Assembly: GCF_011745365.1 (NCBI RefSeq)
Contig: NW_024468909.1
Coordinates: forward strand, 930,001 to 994,000
Direction of reading: 5' to 3'
Length of the DNA stretch: 64,000 bases
DNA from: Cryphonectria parasitica EP155
Taxonomy: Eukaryota; Ascomycota; Sordariomycetes; Diaporthales; Cryphonectriaceae
Below the pieces are notes generated by a model. The model saw only the letters and a list, made by a program, of their open reading frames with translations. It did no database searches and was not told where the DNA came from. Within the stretch, counting starts at the first letter, position 1. Every line of letters begins with the position of its first letter. The translations under genes and the position numbers were made by a program. Positions 1-11,900 of this stretch are shown one piece after another.

Positions 1-2591
1 TATCCCTTGAATAGGTCATTTCCCTGAATATTCTCCATTTGCATTCACTTTCACATCCCCCATTCTAGAGCACGGAGTCAGTCTTGCTCCTGCCACCCCG
101 ACTTCAGCCCAGCCTTGCCTTATCTCTCCAAGGCAGCTCTTTGAATAGCCAAGAAAGATACAAGCTGCACCCAACATGCGATGTGACGTTTAGCAAACAT
201 TGGCAGTGGTTGTACACACCTGACAGCAGACCAGCCAAACGGATCTCGAGTTCAAGCCACACCCGACCGCATCTGGCAATCGACCATTCCCCTCTGGAAG
301 AACGCTATCTTATGCAATTTTGTATGACACCCGGTTCGAGGTTGAGGTTTGGCTGAGCTTAGAGCCAGCTAGCAGCCGATCCCCCGCATTGCTGATCCGT
401 TGCACCCCACGTCTGGAATACTCTAGAGCTGCCAGAAGGAAGTCCTACCATTGTATAACGTTTTGCATAGTAGTGTACGATGTCCCAAGGTCACGAGATT
501 CAGGCATGCCGCACTTCTCTGTTTTTACATGGTACATCGGGTTTCTGCCTGTATATGCTTCCAACTAATCATGCTGGGCACACTTGGCGAGAAGTTGCCT
601 TCATCGTCAGCCTCTTGCTCGCTGACCGCCAAGCCACGCCCAGAGGCTTGGAAAGCACGGCATCAGTCATCAGAAGGGGGGGCTCGCATCGGCGGTTCGG
701 CCTCCTTGGGAAGAGTGGAGCAGGCGGCGTCCGGGACCCGGTGTGTGGAGTTGGATCCCCATCTGTGACGTTGTCGTTTGTCGATCTGCTGTAGGCCTTG
801 TGGTGTGGGCCCGCGGGGAAACAGAGACGGCATAATGAGCAAGAACAACAATAAATACTGTTTTCAGACGCAGGCGCTGTAGGCGAGCAAACCAGAGCAC
901 CCTGATCTACGGGTGTCCAGCCTGAAAGGATCATGTCTCTGCTGCAGCTGCGTGCGAATGCTGTGTGATAACAGCCACGGGATACCGGCTTCAAGAGATT
1001 CGAGGGCTTGACGCCTCGTTATCACTTGGGGGCCGCCGCAGGTCTACGGTCTTGGAATAGCCACGGAGGTGATCGACGACGACGTGATCAAGAGGGAGAT
1101 GGTTGACCCCTCGCGCCTGAGATGAGAGCCGCAGTGCTACGTTGTGCACATGCTAAGTGTCTGCAGGCTGAGACATACTTTGGGCGCCAAGATGGAGGTT
1201 TCTCTGCTCGTTTGGACCTCCTCCAGAGACGCTGCAGGTTGTACCATGTGCATATTTACTCCGATGGCGTGCAATGCACGTCTTCGACAATTGGTAGAAT
1301 TTTCCAGGGCAACAGACTGCTTGGCTGGTCCAGTCGTTTTGACCATAGCACCATTACATGTCAATACTACGTACTGCGTGTGGCACAACCAACTGGGCAG
1401 CCATAGTGCCTCCTGCACCTTGCCGGATGATCAGAAACTGCAGACCGCAACTTGAGGAACTCTTCATGATAATCACTTTTCCTTAACCTCGAAAAGAGGT
1501 GCCGATTTATATGTCTCAGGAGAAAACAAAAGTGCGGATGATGGGCCTTTGAACGCGATCTTTGCTGCTCGACCCGCCTGTACATTCATAGTACAGTACA
1601 TTATTCCATGGTACTAAAATGGCGGTCATGGTGGGGGCGACTTAGTGCCCGGTTCAGGGAGTTTTCCCCTAAAGTTATCGCCTGTGGGCCGTGGCGCAAG
1701 GCGTAACAGCCCCACTGTGCTAATCCACCCGTGGCCCCCGAGGATTGTGTGCTGAGGCGCCTTGGCTGGCCAGTCAGTGCTGGCGGGTTTCTACTTTTTT
1801 TTTGTTCCTTTTTTCCTCTTCTTTCTTGTCCTGGCGCAGATCTATAGTAGAGGATTGAACCATTCTTCTATGTTAGTTTTTTTTTCTCCCCCAACTCTAT
1901 CTTATCTCGGTTGGTGCCGTCATCAAGTTCCTGTTGTTTTGTCCAGAGCTTTCTCAAAGGGGGAAGAGAGACACAGCTTGGTTACCAATTCACTCATCAT
2001 TGCTGCTGTTCCCTTGAGCAGACCAATTGTCATTATTTCCCTTTCCCCCTTTCTTCTTGGCATGCCCTTTGGCAATTCCTCTGCTGCTGCTGCTGCTGCT
2101 GCTGCCGTTACTGCAAACAAGCTGAAAGTGGTCTTCAATGATGTCCTGGAGTAGCTCATCCCCCGAGTCAGCCACCTGAAAAAAAAATACACCCCGGATC
2201 GCCCATATTGTTTGTACTCGGCTCATCCGGTCAAAGTGGACTGCGTTGGCACCTCGAATTTGATCCCTCTTCATACAGGTCTGACGATTCCCATTTACAC
2301 CTTTAATGTATCGACAGGCTTCTGGACTTGGCCCACGATCGATCGACTGGGGAGTCACAAGCCCATCGCGAGGCTCACCGTCCCACTCCACCAGAGTTCT
2401 GTCAGGCTTCCTTGGTTGAAGGAAAGGGGACGAGAACGAGATCGAAGAGGAGGAAGTGGCCCAGACTTGAATCACAAAAGAACCTCGACGCCGCCGCCGA
2501 CGACGACGACAACAACACCAACAACATCGGATAATCCCCTCTTTGATTCTCTTATCGGTGGCCTAATAAACCATCGCCTGCGTCGCCGATC
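1..2591. other. Gene-poor stretch upstream of NHA1
   Basis: No recognisable gene on either strand. It holds pyrimidine-rich tracts around 1793-1830 and an eight-unit CTG run (2081-2104). The last few hundred bases are presumably promoter and 5' leader of the antiporter gene. A 161-codon minus-strand frame (2475-1990) contains a short non-repetitive stretch but no family I know, so I do not call it. Confidence 0.6.
2081..2104. repeat. (CTG)8 trinucleotide microsatellite
   Basis: Eight perfect CTG units lie about 0.5 kb upstream of the NHA1 start codon, outside any supported gene. Confidence 0.9.
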
Positions 2592-5500
2592 ATGGCTTGG
2601 GACCACCTGTCTATCACCAAGCCGCACCTGGTCTACATCATCCTCGGTGGCTTCACCTCCCTGTTCATGCTCTGCTCCTCCGTCATCAAGGAGCGTGCAT
2701 ACATTGGCGAGGCTACGGTGGCCACCCTGTGCGGCGTCATCTTCGGGCCTCACGCCGCCAACCTGATCAACCCCATGTCGTGGGGCAATGCAGACATCAC
2801 CACCATCGAGTTCTCCCGCCTGGTCCTCGTCGTGCAGTGCTTCGCCGTGGGTGTCGAGCTGCCCAAGTTCTACATGGAGAAGCACTGGAAGTCGGTCGTC
2901 TTCCTGCTCGTGCCCGTCATGACCTATGGCTGGCTCATCACCAGCCTCGTCGTCTGGTGGATGGTCCCGCCCCTGAGCTGGCTGCAGAGCCTGGTCGTCG
3001 CCGCCTGCGTTACCGCCACCGATCCCGTCCTGGCATCCTCGGTCGTCGGCAAGGGCAAGTTCGCTAAGCGCGTGCCCAAGCACTTGAGGGATCTCTTGTC
3101 CGCCGAGTCTGGCTGCAACGACGGCATGGCCTTTCCTTTCGTCTACCTCTCGCTGTACCTGATCCAGGACAAACTGTCAGCCAAGGAGGTCACGTACCAC
3201 TGGATCTGTTTTACCATCCTCTACGAGTGCATCTTTGGCGCAGTCTACGGCTTCATGATTGGCTATCTTGCCAGACACGGTATCAAGTATGCCGAGAAGC
3301 GCGACCTCATCGACCGCGAGAGCTTTCTCGTCTTTTATTTCGTGCTGGCCCTCTGGTGTGCAGGGTCAGGAAGCATCCTCGGCGTCGACGACCTGCTCGT
3401 AGGCTTCGCGTGCGGCGTGGGGTTCTCCAACGATGGTTGGTTTACGAACAAGACCGAGGAGTCCCACGTCTCCAACGTGATCGACCTGCTGCTCAACCTG
3501 GCCTACTTTGTCTACTTTGGCACCATCATTCCCTGGGAGCAGTACAACAACTCGGACCTCGGGCTCACGGCCTGGAAGCTTGTCATCATCGCCCTCTTTG
3601 TCATCTTCTTCCGCCGCATTCCCATCATGATGGCCCTAAAACCTTTGATCCCTGACATCAAGACCTGGCGCGAGGCCTTGTTTGCCGGCCACTTCGGCCC
3701 TATTGGTGTCGGTGCCATCTTTGTGGCCATGCTGGCCCGAGGAGAGCTAGAGCACAACGACCCCGTGCCCGAGGGAACTGTGCCGACGGACCCGAGCCAG
3801 CCCAACTACGTCCTGTACACGCTGGTCTGGCCTATTGTCACCTTTATGGTCATCTCGTCCATCATCGTCCACGGCTCTTCAGTAGCGGTCTTCACACTTG
3901 GCAAGCGCATCAACACCCTGACCATCACCATGTCCTACACGACAGCACCCGAGGACGGCCCCACCTGGATGAACCGGCTCCCGAGGATCTCGTCGCAGTC
4001 TAGATCACAGGCAAAGACCATGTCAGATACGGACGGGGATGATCTCAAGATGCCCGAATACCCCCCAGGTACTCTCCCGCCCGTTGGCTACCCAGGCAAC
4101 TTCCTGAGGCGTGTAAGGGAGGAGGATCAGCCCAGCAAGCAGGGGAGCCGCGCGTCCTCCATTGTCAGCCGCCGGCGGAGGAAGAAGTGGGATGATGGAG
4201 TCGGCCCTGGTGGTCCAGTCAGCCAGTCGGCCATCTTCCCACAGAGACGAAGCCAGAGCGAGCTGACCTCGATGTCGCCGCGAGACAGTCAGTCGCCAAC
4301 GGATGAAAAGAATGCGTCATTCCCCGATGCCAGAAGGATCTCAGCCCCAGAGGACCCCGAGAAGCGCGCAGCACGTCGGGAGAGCCAGACCGCCGAGGAG
4401 AGGGCCCGGGATGACGCGCAGGAGGCATTCGAGCAGGAGATGAAGGATCGACTGCAAGAATCGCCCGAGGAGCGACACGCACAGGCATCTCCAGCCATCG
4501 AGGTATACGACGAGGGTGACCACATCATCGTCGAGAACGAGGACGGCGATGTGGTGGCAATGGAGGCCTCGGACGAGCACCGCCAGGAGCACCACCTCGA
4601 AGACCTGAAGCAGAAGCTCAAGATGGAAGGCGGCACATCGCAGTGGACCTATGACGGGCTGAAAAAGCGACTGGGCCACTGGCGCGACGAGGAGATGCAG
4701 AAGCGCAAGGAGAAGCAGATGTCGGACCGTAGACACGAGCCTGCCCGCGCTTACCAGTTCGGCAATACCATAATTGTCGAGGACGAGGACGGCGAGGTCG
4801 TCAAGAAATACGAGCTGCCGCCGCCGCAGAGGCACGAGGGCCAACCGAGCCAGCTGACACAGGGGCTGAAGTACATGGGTATGGGCGGGCTGGTGAAGCC
4901 CAAACCAGGCGAGTCGTCGGGAGGCGGCGGCGGCGGCGCAGCAGGCGGAGGAGACGAGGGGAGACCCAAGATGACGAACACAGCTGGCAGGAGGCCTACC
5001 TGGGTGGAAACCCTCAGCGGGCGTGCCGGAGCTGCTGCTGCTTCTGCGGGTGGTGAAGGCGCCGCGCAGAAGCCGGCCAAGAAGAAGAACCTGGCTGAGG
5101 CGCAGCAGAATGATGATCGACACATCCGCTTCACCATCGGCGGCGTTGGCCAGCGCATGACAAAGGAGGACTTCATCAGGGAGATGCAGAAGCTTGACTC
5201 GCGCACGCGGAGGGAGATTGTGGACCAGTCCAACGCGCCCGAGAGGGTCAAGACGCTCGCCAAGGAGGACCCGCCACCCGGAGCACCGGTCGAAGAGGCA
5301 GCCGTGCCAAAGTCCGTTCGCGGAAAGACCATCTCCGCACCGCGACCCGCCGCCGACGTCCCTTCCAGCCGCGTCGAGGCCGCCCCCGGCTCCAGCTCCT
5401 CCTCTGTCGGCAAGAGCCTCATGCCGCTACTCCAGCGACAGTCTCCCTCCGACAGCTCAGGCGCCCCATCTTCGGTTACGCAGCGCCAACGTTCCGACAG

Positions 5501-5810
5501 CGACGACGAGGACGAGGAGGTGGTGGCCCACACCAGTCATGATGCGGATGCCCCGAGCAACGACGTCCCCGAGACGGCCGTCGAGCGGCGCAGGCGGCTG
5601 GCTGTACTCGACGGCCTCGAGGGACGGGGCAGCGGAGCTGGAGAAGACACTGAGACACCCGCGGAGAGGCGACGCAGGGAGGCGGCCCTCGGCGTGGGCG
5701 GAGGCGCTGGAGGGGACGAGGAGGATAGTGATGACGATGATACGGTGCGTGTACCGCCGACGCGGAGGGGAATACGGTTCGCCGATGTACCAGACAGAGG
5801 GCGGAGGTAA
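2592..5810 (+). CDS. NHA1: Plasma-membrane Na+(K+)/H+ antiporter, NHA1/Sod2 family
   Basis: A single-exon gene of 1072 aa. The first ~435 residues are a polytopic membrane domain of the fungal CPA1 Na+/H+ antiporter family, which exports Na+ and K+ in exchange for protons at the plasma membrane. Visible signatures are ATDPVLAS, with the TDP acid at D144, and the ESGCNDG motif with N176/D177, the acidic cation-site region of the family. A long cytosolic tail (about 436-1072) follows. It is rich in Ser, Glu, Arg and Gly and predicted disordered, and carries two related short motifs, IIVENEDGDVV near residue 646 and IIVEDEDGEVV near 719. The long tail fits fungal Nha1 rather than the short-tailed Sod2 of S. 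pombe. The start is the first ATG in frame with the conserved N-terminus and agrees with the yeast protein start. No intron is needed. Identification is very secure; the tail's role (osmotic or cell-cycle signalling in yeast) is inferred from the family. Confidence 0.96.
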   Translation: MAWDHLSITKPHLVYIILGGFTSLFMLCSSVIKERAYIGEATVATLCGVIFGPHAANLINPMSWGNADITTIEFSRLVLVVQCFAVGVELPKFYMEKHWKSVVFLLVPVMTYGWLITSLVVWWMVPPLSWLQSLVVAACVTATDPVLASSVVGKGKFAKRVPKHLRDLLSAESGCNDGMAFPFVYLSLYLIQDKLSAKEVTYHWICFTILYECIFGAVYGFMIGYLARHGIKYAEKRDLIDRESFLVFYFVLALWCAGSGSILGVDDLLVGFACGVGFSNDGWFTNKTEESHVSNVIDLLLNLAYFVYFGTIIPWEQYNNSDLGLTAWKLVIIALFVIFFRRIPIMMALKPLIPDIKTWREALFAGHFGPIGVGAIFVAMLARGELEHNDPVPEGTVPTDPSQPNYVLYTLVWPIVTFMVISSIIVHGSSVAVFTLGKRINTLTITMSYTTAPEDGPTWMNRLPRISSQSRSQAKTMSDTDGDDLKMPEYPPGTLPPVGYPGNFLRRVREEDQPSKQGSRASSIVSRRRRKKWDDGVGPGGPVSQSAIFPQRRSQSELTSMSPRDSQSPTDEKNASFPDARRISAPEDPEKRAARRESQTAEERARDDAQEAFEQEMKDRLQESPEERHAQASPAIEVYDEGDHIIVENEDGDVVAMEASDEHRQEHHLEDLKQKLKMEGGTSQWTYDGLKKRLGHWRDEEMQKRKEKQMSDRRHEPARAYQFGNTIIVEDEDGEVVKKYELPPPQRHEGQPSQLTQGLKYMGMGGLVKPKPGESSGGGGGGAAGGGDEGRPKMTNTAGRRPTWVETLSGRAGAAAASAGGEGAAQKPAKKKNLAEAQQNDDRHIRFTIGGVGQRMTKEDFIREMQKLDSRTRREIVDQSNAPERVKTLAKEDPPPGAPVEEAAVPKSVRGKTISAPRPAADVPSSRVEAAPGSSSSSVGKSLMPLLQRQSPSDSSGAPSSVTQRQRSDSDDEDEEVVAHTSHDADAPSNDVPETAVERRRRLAVLDGLEGRGSGAGEDTETPAERRRREAALGVGGGAGGDEEDSDDDDTVRVPPTRRGIRFADVPDRGRR

Positions 5811-5922
5811 AGTATCCTATTTCTATGATTCAAGATGTCAAGACTGTACTTTGTGTGCTCTGGTGTGGTGTTCTTTGATCGGAACTCAAGACAGATTGAT
5901 GGATGGGAGTTCATATGCATAA

Positions 5923-5961
5923 AGAGACAGAGAGAGAGACAGACACACACAGACACACATA

Positions 5962-6009
<48 letters not shown>

Positions 6010-6010
6010 A
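5923..6010. repeat. Compound (GA)n(CA)n(GA)n microsatellite
   Basis: An alternating purine run, then an AC-repeat run, then a second AG-repeat run, lying ~115 bp after the NHA1 stop codon and probably in its 3' UTR or just beyond. Confidence 0.95.
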
Positions 6011-7958
6011 TCCTAAAACTTGCAGTTATCACGAAAGGTAGGAAGGCTCGAATAATCACGTTGACGTTTGCATAGCCTGGTGGCTTCATGGTACTCAATT
6101 TTTATTTTTATTTTTTGGTAGATGCTGATTCCTAATACTGATTGTTTATTATATAAGTTGATCCATGGTTAGAGTGGTGCAGGTGTTAATCTTCCTCATT
6201 GCCTAATGTCGCCCATGGGTGTGTAGCTTACCTAGGTACAGAATGAGACTGAGTCTCTCACTCTCTGCACCGTTACGGACTATAAGCCTTCTTCTTCTTG
6301 CCCTGGTAGAGAAGAGATAATTACACTCTATACTTGACTTGAAAAACTGTGCCAGAAGAGAGTCTATATGCAATGGGGGCTTAATCTCACAGCCTCAATA
6401 ATATTCTTGATCAAAGAACTAATAGTAGTGGGGTGAGAGTATCGTGAGAGCGACTTATAAAAGAACTTTTCCTAAGGTGAGTTGCATAGGATTGACTGAG
6501 TTGAGTCTCTTTCCTACAGACTGTTGAACAAATACTTTGAAGGCCGCGGTGTTTTTCTTTTCTTTCCCTTGTTCTTTCAAAGAATACAATTGATGATAGT
6601 ATTTGCGAGATTTAATATTCCCTGCGACGTTGTATATAATTAGACCACATCTTTCCCTGCTCGCACTGGGAATGGTCGTCATTTCGGTGTACTCATTATG
6701 ACTGGAAACCTGAATGTCTTATTTCCCATATTCCAGTTCTCATAGGTCTTCTCGAGAACTTCAAGTGAAGAAAGAACTTCAGTACTGTCACCACTCTGGC
6801 CATCTGCAGCTCAGGGTCTGTTTGGAGCAGCGGAACGCTCGACAACGGCCTTGTCCTTGACACCTGTGATACTGTGGGAGGTGACACAACCTAGGAAGAA
6901 GCCGTGAGATTGCACTTCAAGAAAAAAAGGATCATTCTCATGTTCACATTTATGGTGATCGTCCGGTCCTGTTGTGTTGCAGAATTGGCATCTGAGGGAT
7001 AAGATCGTGAGCCTTGGTGCTGGTACATACTTGACATGTGCGGTTCATTACTTACTTCTTGAATTAGGGCAGATCTTTTTACACTTTTGTTTCTCCGCAT
7101 GGCTGTTCACATGTTAGCTCGACAACATAAAGAACTTTTACATATGATTTGCCAACATATGTCCAGATCTCTTAGAATCAACGACGATTACGTTTAGAAG
7201 TTATTGCCTTACCCAAACAATGATGTCAGTTGTCAACATCCCCTCAATGACCTATGAGTAATCAGTAGAGTATTGATTGACCAGCTCGCGTCGTCATAGC
7301 AATTTTTGTTGAGAGTGGGCTGGGCCACAATCACAACGCTGACCTACACCCTTGACAAGGAAGAAGGCCAGAGAAGGAAATGGATCTGAACGATGATGAG
7401 CTGATTGGCAAAGTCAGTGTACGCCCACATGCCATTCTGAGGACTAGTTGCTTTACGAGTTAGTCCGATATGACACGTAGAGGAAGAAGCATACTTTGCA
7501 TATGATGTATACAGATGAGTCTTGAAGGCGCCGCCATTCCAAGTGCCGCACCGTGCCATGCATGTGTTGTAACTACGTGAAAAAGGCCACTAGAGGGCGT
7601 CCAGACTCTTCCGTGTGCATACTAATAATATGAAGCTCATTTCCATGTGATCGCCGCGTGGACTTTGTGTCCAGGTTGTTGCTGGCGCCGAGCTATTTTT
7701 GGATCAGGCATGTTTGTCTGTCGTCCGGTATCACACCGAGGAGGGTCGAGATGTGCCTAGATTGCGACGATACCATTGTGATGATCAAAATAATCGGTTG
7801 ATCTTTCGTTATACAGTGGTGTTCTTGTGTTGAGAACACGAGGTCGCTGCTCGGTCCTGGTAACGATGCGTCTTGGTGCGTTCAATCACATGAATAAATG
7901 GCAAACTTCACATGTAAATAAGGGGGATCTTGTTATTGATCTGGCCTCCCACATCAAA

Positions 7959-7966
7959 TATAAATA
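7959..7966 (+). promoter_or_regulatory. TATA box of the thaumatin-like gene
   Basis: TATAAATA lies 160 bp upstream of the ATG at 8126 and is followed by a CT-rich stretch, the usual layout of a TATA-containing fungal promoter for a strongly regulated gene. Confidence 0.5.
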
Positions 7967-8125
7967 GGAAGGGCTCCTCCCCTCCCAGAAGACAACATCA
8001 CAGATTCTTAGGACATCCTTCACAACATACAACACTTCCAATCCATCAATCTCGAGGCCGAGACCAGATCTACCAGCCTACCTCACAACATACCCGAACG
8101 GACGAACGACGCTGCGCCTTTCATC

Positions 8126-8978
8126 ATGATGCCAACATCAGCCCCCCGCATTTCCCTCTTTTTCTTTTTTCTCTTGGCAGCCATTATTGGTGCTGCTGCT
8201 GCCACCACCGCTGACCTAGGTGCTGTCGGCGTCGAAGGTGCCTATCCCTACCAGATCTCGGTGGTGAATAGACACCACTCGAGCATCCACCTCCGGATCC
8301 TGGACAACCACGGCAGTCCTAAGGCGAGCCCAAGCGCGGAAGGGGACAGGGTTCTCGAACCAGGCCTCCTGACGTCGTTCCAGGTACCGATCGGCTGGGG
8401 CGGAAACGTTCAAGTCAACGAGGCTAGGTTTCCGGCATGGAGTGGCCACGAGGGCCTGATTGAGGCCACCTTCGGCCCAGCGGACGGGCCATGTTTCGAC
8501 GTCAGCTACATGTAAGCAGTCTATCATGTCTATATCCTTCCTTGCCCACCCTCTCATATGGCATACACTCGCTGACAACAGTCTGGACAGCACTGGCTAC
8601 ACCGTCCCGATAGTCTGTGGCTGCGTGGAGGACGGCATGGTTGTCGGTTGCAATCTCGATCTGCGAGAACTGAACAACGGACAATGCCCTGAAGGCCAGG
8701 ATGACGGCAACGGAGCCTGTATCAACGAGGCGAGGTAAGCGAAAGACACCAAGCTCCTGTGGGTCTCCTACACAAAACACGATTGCTGACTTGACTGTTA
8801 CACGGGCAGAGGGGACATGAACCTGATTAAAGCGCCGTCATTCTTCCAGCCGTGCGATGATGCGGTATACGTGATCGAGTCAGGCCATAAGACGCAAAAC
8901 GGAGACTCGTGCCGGGAGACATCGACCATAACATGCTGCATCGGCTCCAGTTGCGACCCGTCCGACAAGCAAGAATAA
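8126..8978 (+). CDS. Thaumatin-like small secreted cysteine-rich protein
   Basis: Three exons, 8126-8511, 8582-8734 and 8810-8978, give 235 aa. Both introns (70 and 75 nt) have GTAAGC donors and CAG acceptors, and the phases match exactly. The N-terminus is a hydrophobic signal peptide ending near AAAATTA. The mature part has 11 cysteines. The order of short motifs (an ISVVNRH-like start, SYILDSTGYTVPIVCGC, GCNLDL, ACINEAR, a C-terminal TCCIGSSC) is that of the fungal thaumatin-like small secreted proteins common in Sordariomycetes. Such proteins are extracellular and are often listed among candidate effectors or developmentally expressed secreted proteins; their biochemical activity is generally unknown. 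A second ATG follows immediately (8129). AATAAA at 9241 is a plausible polyadenylation signal. The gene stands alone between long spacers. The splice model is firm; family assignment is by pattern, without a search. Confidence 0.82.
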
Positions 8979-11900
8979 CAGGACGGGGAAAGGGCCGAGG
9001 CGTATGCAATGGCACGTGTTCCTGGGCTCAACACGACATCCGATCGCCCCCTACCAGCAACAGTGCAGCTCTCGGGATCTTCTTTGTGACTGGCTGGAGA
9101 GAGATGGTGGTCGAACATTGCACATGTCGGGTGTGATGGACAGCGATATCAAGGAAAAGCTTATTTCTCTGTCCAAACAACATGAGCAAGGCGTAAGGCG
9201 AACATAGATATGGCTTTTGATACCCCCAACACCACTTAGCAATAAATCTCTGTCTTCTGGGCACTGCAGCGTCTGCTCCAAGTAATGTCTGAAGTATCTA
9301 TCTCAATTCCATGTGCTATGAGCAGGGCAATTAGACAAGAGTATCAAGATCATCTGAGATTGGAACGGCGTTTCTCAACCCTCGGTAGGATGTTAAAATT
9401 GTATGGTATGGAGAGGAAGAGAGAGAGAGAGAGAAAAGGAAGAGGAGGACGAGGAGGAGGCTCTCTAGTCGGGACGCCACTGCTCGGGCCGAGCCATGCG
9501 TGTTCTGGGCTCGGCGTACCATGGCTGCACCTGTGACAAGCAAACCCGAGCCCCTGGACAAGGTCCAGAGCAGTACTCTTCCCCTCTACCAAGCATCCTG
9601 AAGACTCGCTTGCAGCCTTGTTGGTACAACGACAACCTCAACGCTTCAGCCCAGGGCGATTGAGGAGTGAATCGGTGTGCTATGCATGTTGACCCTGACG
9701 GCTGTCGATCAGGCGTGAACGAATGAACGATCGAATGATGGCTCAGTCCATGGGGGCTGCAGGAGAGATCTGGTTGTGGGTGGTATCGTTATTATTTGCA
9801 ACTGAGCCAATCCAACTCGGAAAGAATCGTTGTTGTCTGACGACGGCCTGTGGCGATCTGAGTGGTTGAGGGGGAAAGAGCCTGTGGTGGGTTGCCCTGA
9901 CCGGCAGGAAAGAAGAAATCGATGCATGCAGGCAGGAAGGAGCCTGAGGAAGTGACCATTGTACACTAGAGTAACCTAACTGACCTTATTGACGGAGTAC
10001 TTACGTAGCAGTACCAGGGTACTTGCGAGAAAAAGGTAGTCTTGGTGATTTTGTCATTTTCGTGAACAGCGTTAGCGGGCTGATATGGCGTGTCTCACAG
10101 GCTGCCGCTGGGACCCGAGAAGTAGAGGAAGATGGTGACCACAGTACCTGGACACCTTGATCTGTATACAAAAGAGACGAGGTGTGCAACAGGGGAGACT
10201 TGTGTGTGTTTGCATGTGGCGGTAGTCTATCATGTTTCACGGCAATGTTACCATCTCATCCTCCGTTTACCCACCACACCTGCATGCGCCGTTGCTGGGG
10301 TATGGTGCATATGTACATAGTATACGCTGTAATGCCAGTGTAGTGTAATGTGTACATTCTATGAGTATTTCATTACATATTGGTACATAGCACACACAGT
10401 ATGTAGTGTTGGAGTCGATGGGGAGAGTGAGAGGGAGGGTGGTGGGGTGAGGGGGGCCGGCAGACGCCGTTGTACCACATACGTGTACCATGTACTGTAT
10501 TAGGCTGTGCGGGCGCACGGATCGGAGGTTGTACCTGCCTCTCTCTTTCTGCAACATCCCGCAACGCTCTCACGCCACTCACAGAAGCCAATGCAAGCAA
10601 GAGTGAGGCTCCGGCCCACCCTGCTTTCTACAGTACTACATACCATAAGAGTATCTCGTATGCAGTACGCAGGCGGTTACCGTATACCGTATCAGTCTCA
10701 CTGGTACACGGTACACCTGTGAGTGAGGCCTTTTGCCTAGCTGACCGGCTTGTGTGGGGAGGCTGGGGATGGGTGAACGACATCCAATCCAGCCCCAGCC
10801 GCCGACCTGCCTGCATGCATGCATGGGAAACACTGATCATTCTTCTTTTCTCATGCGGACCAGACTGGATGGACGTAAGACGCCTCACACCCGAAACTAT
10901 TTGTTCGCTGACTTGTCCGCCGTCTAATCCTGCTCTTCTCCCCTGCGATCGTCTCTTGGGAAGTTGCAGGTGATAGCGGGAGCCGGCATCAATAGGCGAG
11001 ACTGGGCCAGCACTTTCTTTCTCATCTGCCTTATTATGTGGTCTCAGTGGTGGCGTCCATGTTCCGCCCTGACACCCAAACCATCTCCACTCCCACTCAA
11101 CTATTCAAGCTGAGTGTCTGTGTGGGTGACTGACTGACCGTGTTGTAGCTCTGGATTTTTTTCTTCCTCTTCCTCTTCTCTTTTTCTTAGTATGTTGCTG
11201 CTGTATCGACTTTGGTGTAATGGCATCGCTTGTCTCGGACGTAGAGCCGCTTTCGAGACACATGCGTGATGGAAAACCAAGTCTAGGCTGTCTGGACTAA
11301 TGCGGCACGGACAGACTCCAAATTTCAGCCCAATCTCTTTTAAGAGATACTATGTACATAGACCCATATGATATAGTACGTGCACACTATAGAACTGAGA
11401 AGCGGCGGCAGCCGATCATCCCATCCCCAGCGATTGCCCTCGTAACAACGAACAGCCTTGAAACGGCACAACCAGCAAGAATGTCAGATTTATTCAGACG
11501 GTGATTAGGCCTTTTTCTCTCTTTTCTCTTCCTTCTGTATATTCGTATATGTCGTGTTACGAACCTATAATGGAGTCACCAGTCCTATATACTACGCAGT
11601 ATACAGATAGTACTACGTGTATGTACTGATTGTACTGTACAGTCTACCGGACAGGCACATGGGACCAACGATAGAAACACTAATTCATGTCGGCAGTGAA
11701 GGGGCAGCACGTTCGGTCGAGCTGAAGTACCCTGGCCCCTTCGGTCGCTACATGTACCGATAGTGCCATAGACACACAGTAGGGACCCCAGGGACCCAAG
11801 CCCGTGTGTACCCTGGCAGACTTGGCACCACCTTGGGGCAGGGGGGGGGGGCCAGGGCCACCCGCTCAGGGATCCCCAAACTGCTCACTAGCCCGGATCG

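Larger units (their letters stand above)
5811..8125. other. Gene-poor AT-richer spacer
   Basis: Spacer between NHA1 and the secreted-protein gene. It contains a compound CA/GA microsatellite at 5923-6010 and several short open frames on the minus strand (6455-7559) that resemble nothing I recognise. The short palindrome TACCTAGGTA is present near 6230. The last ~200 bases act as the promoter and leader of the next gene. Confidence 0.6.

Noticed and set aside
1990..2475. 161-codon minus-strand frame with a VADSGDELLQDIIEDHF segment after an acceptor-like TTTTTTCAG
   Set aside because: Much of it is poly-Ser from the CTG repeat, no partner exon was found, and it lies in the likely NHA1 promoter or leader. 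RNA evidence would be needed to revive it.
10470..10973. 167-codon plus-strand frame in the TUP1 upstream region
   Set aside because: Composition and residues look random, there is no domain or splice logic, and several overlapping frames of similar length exist on both strands.
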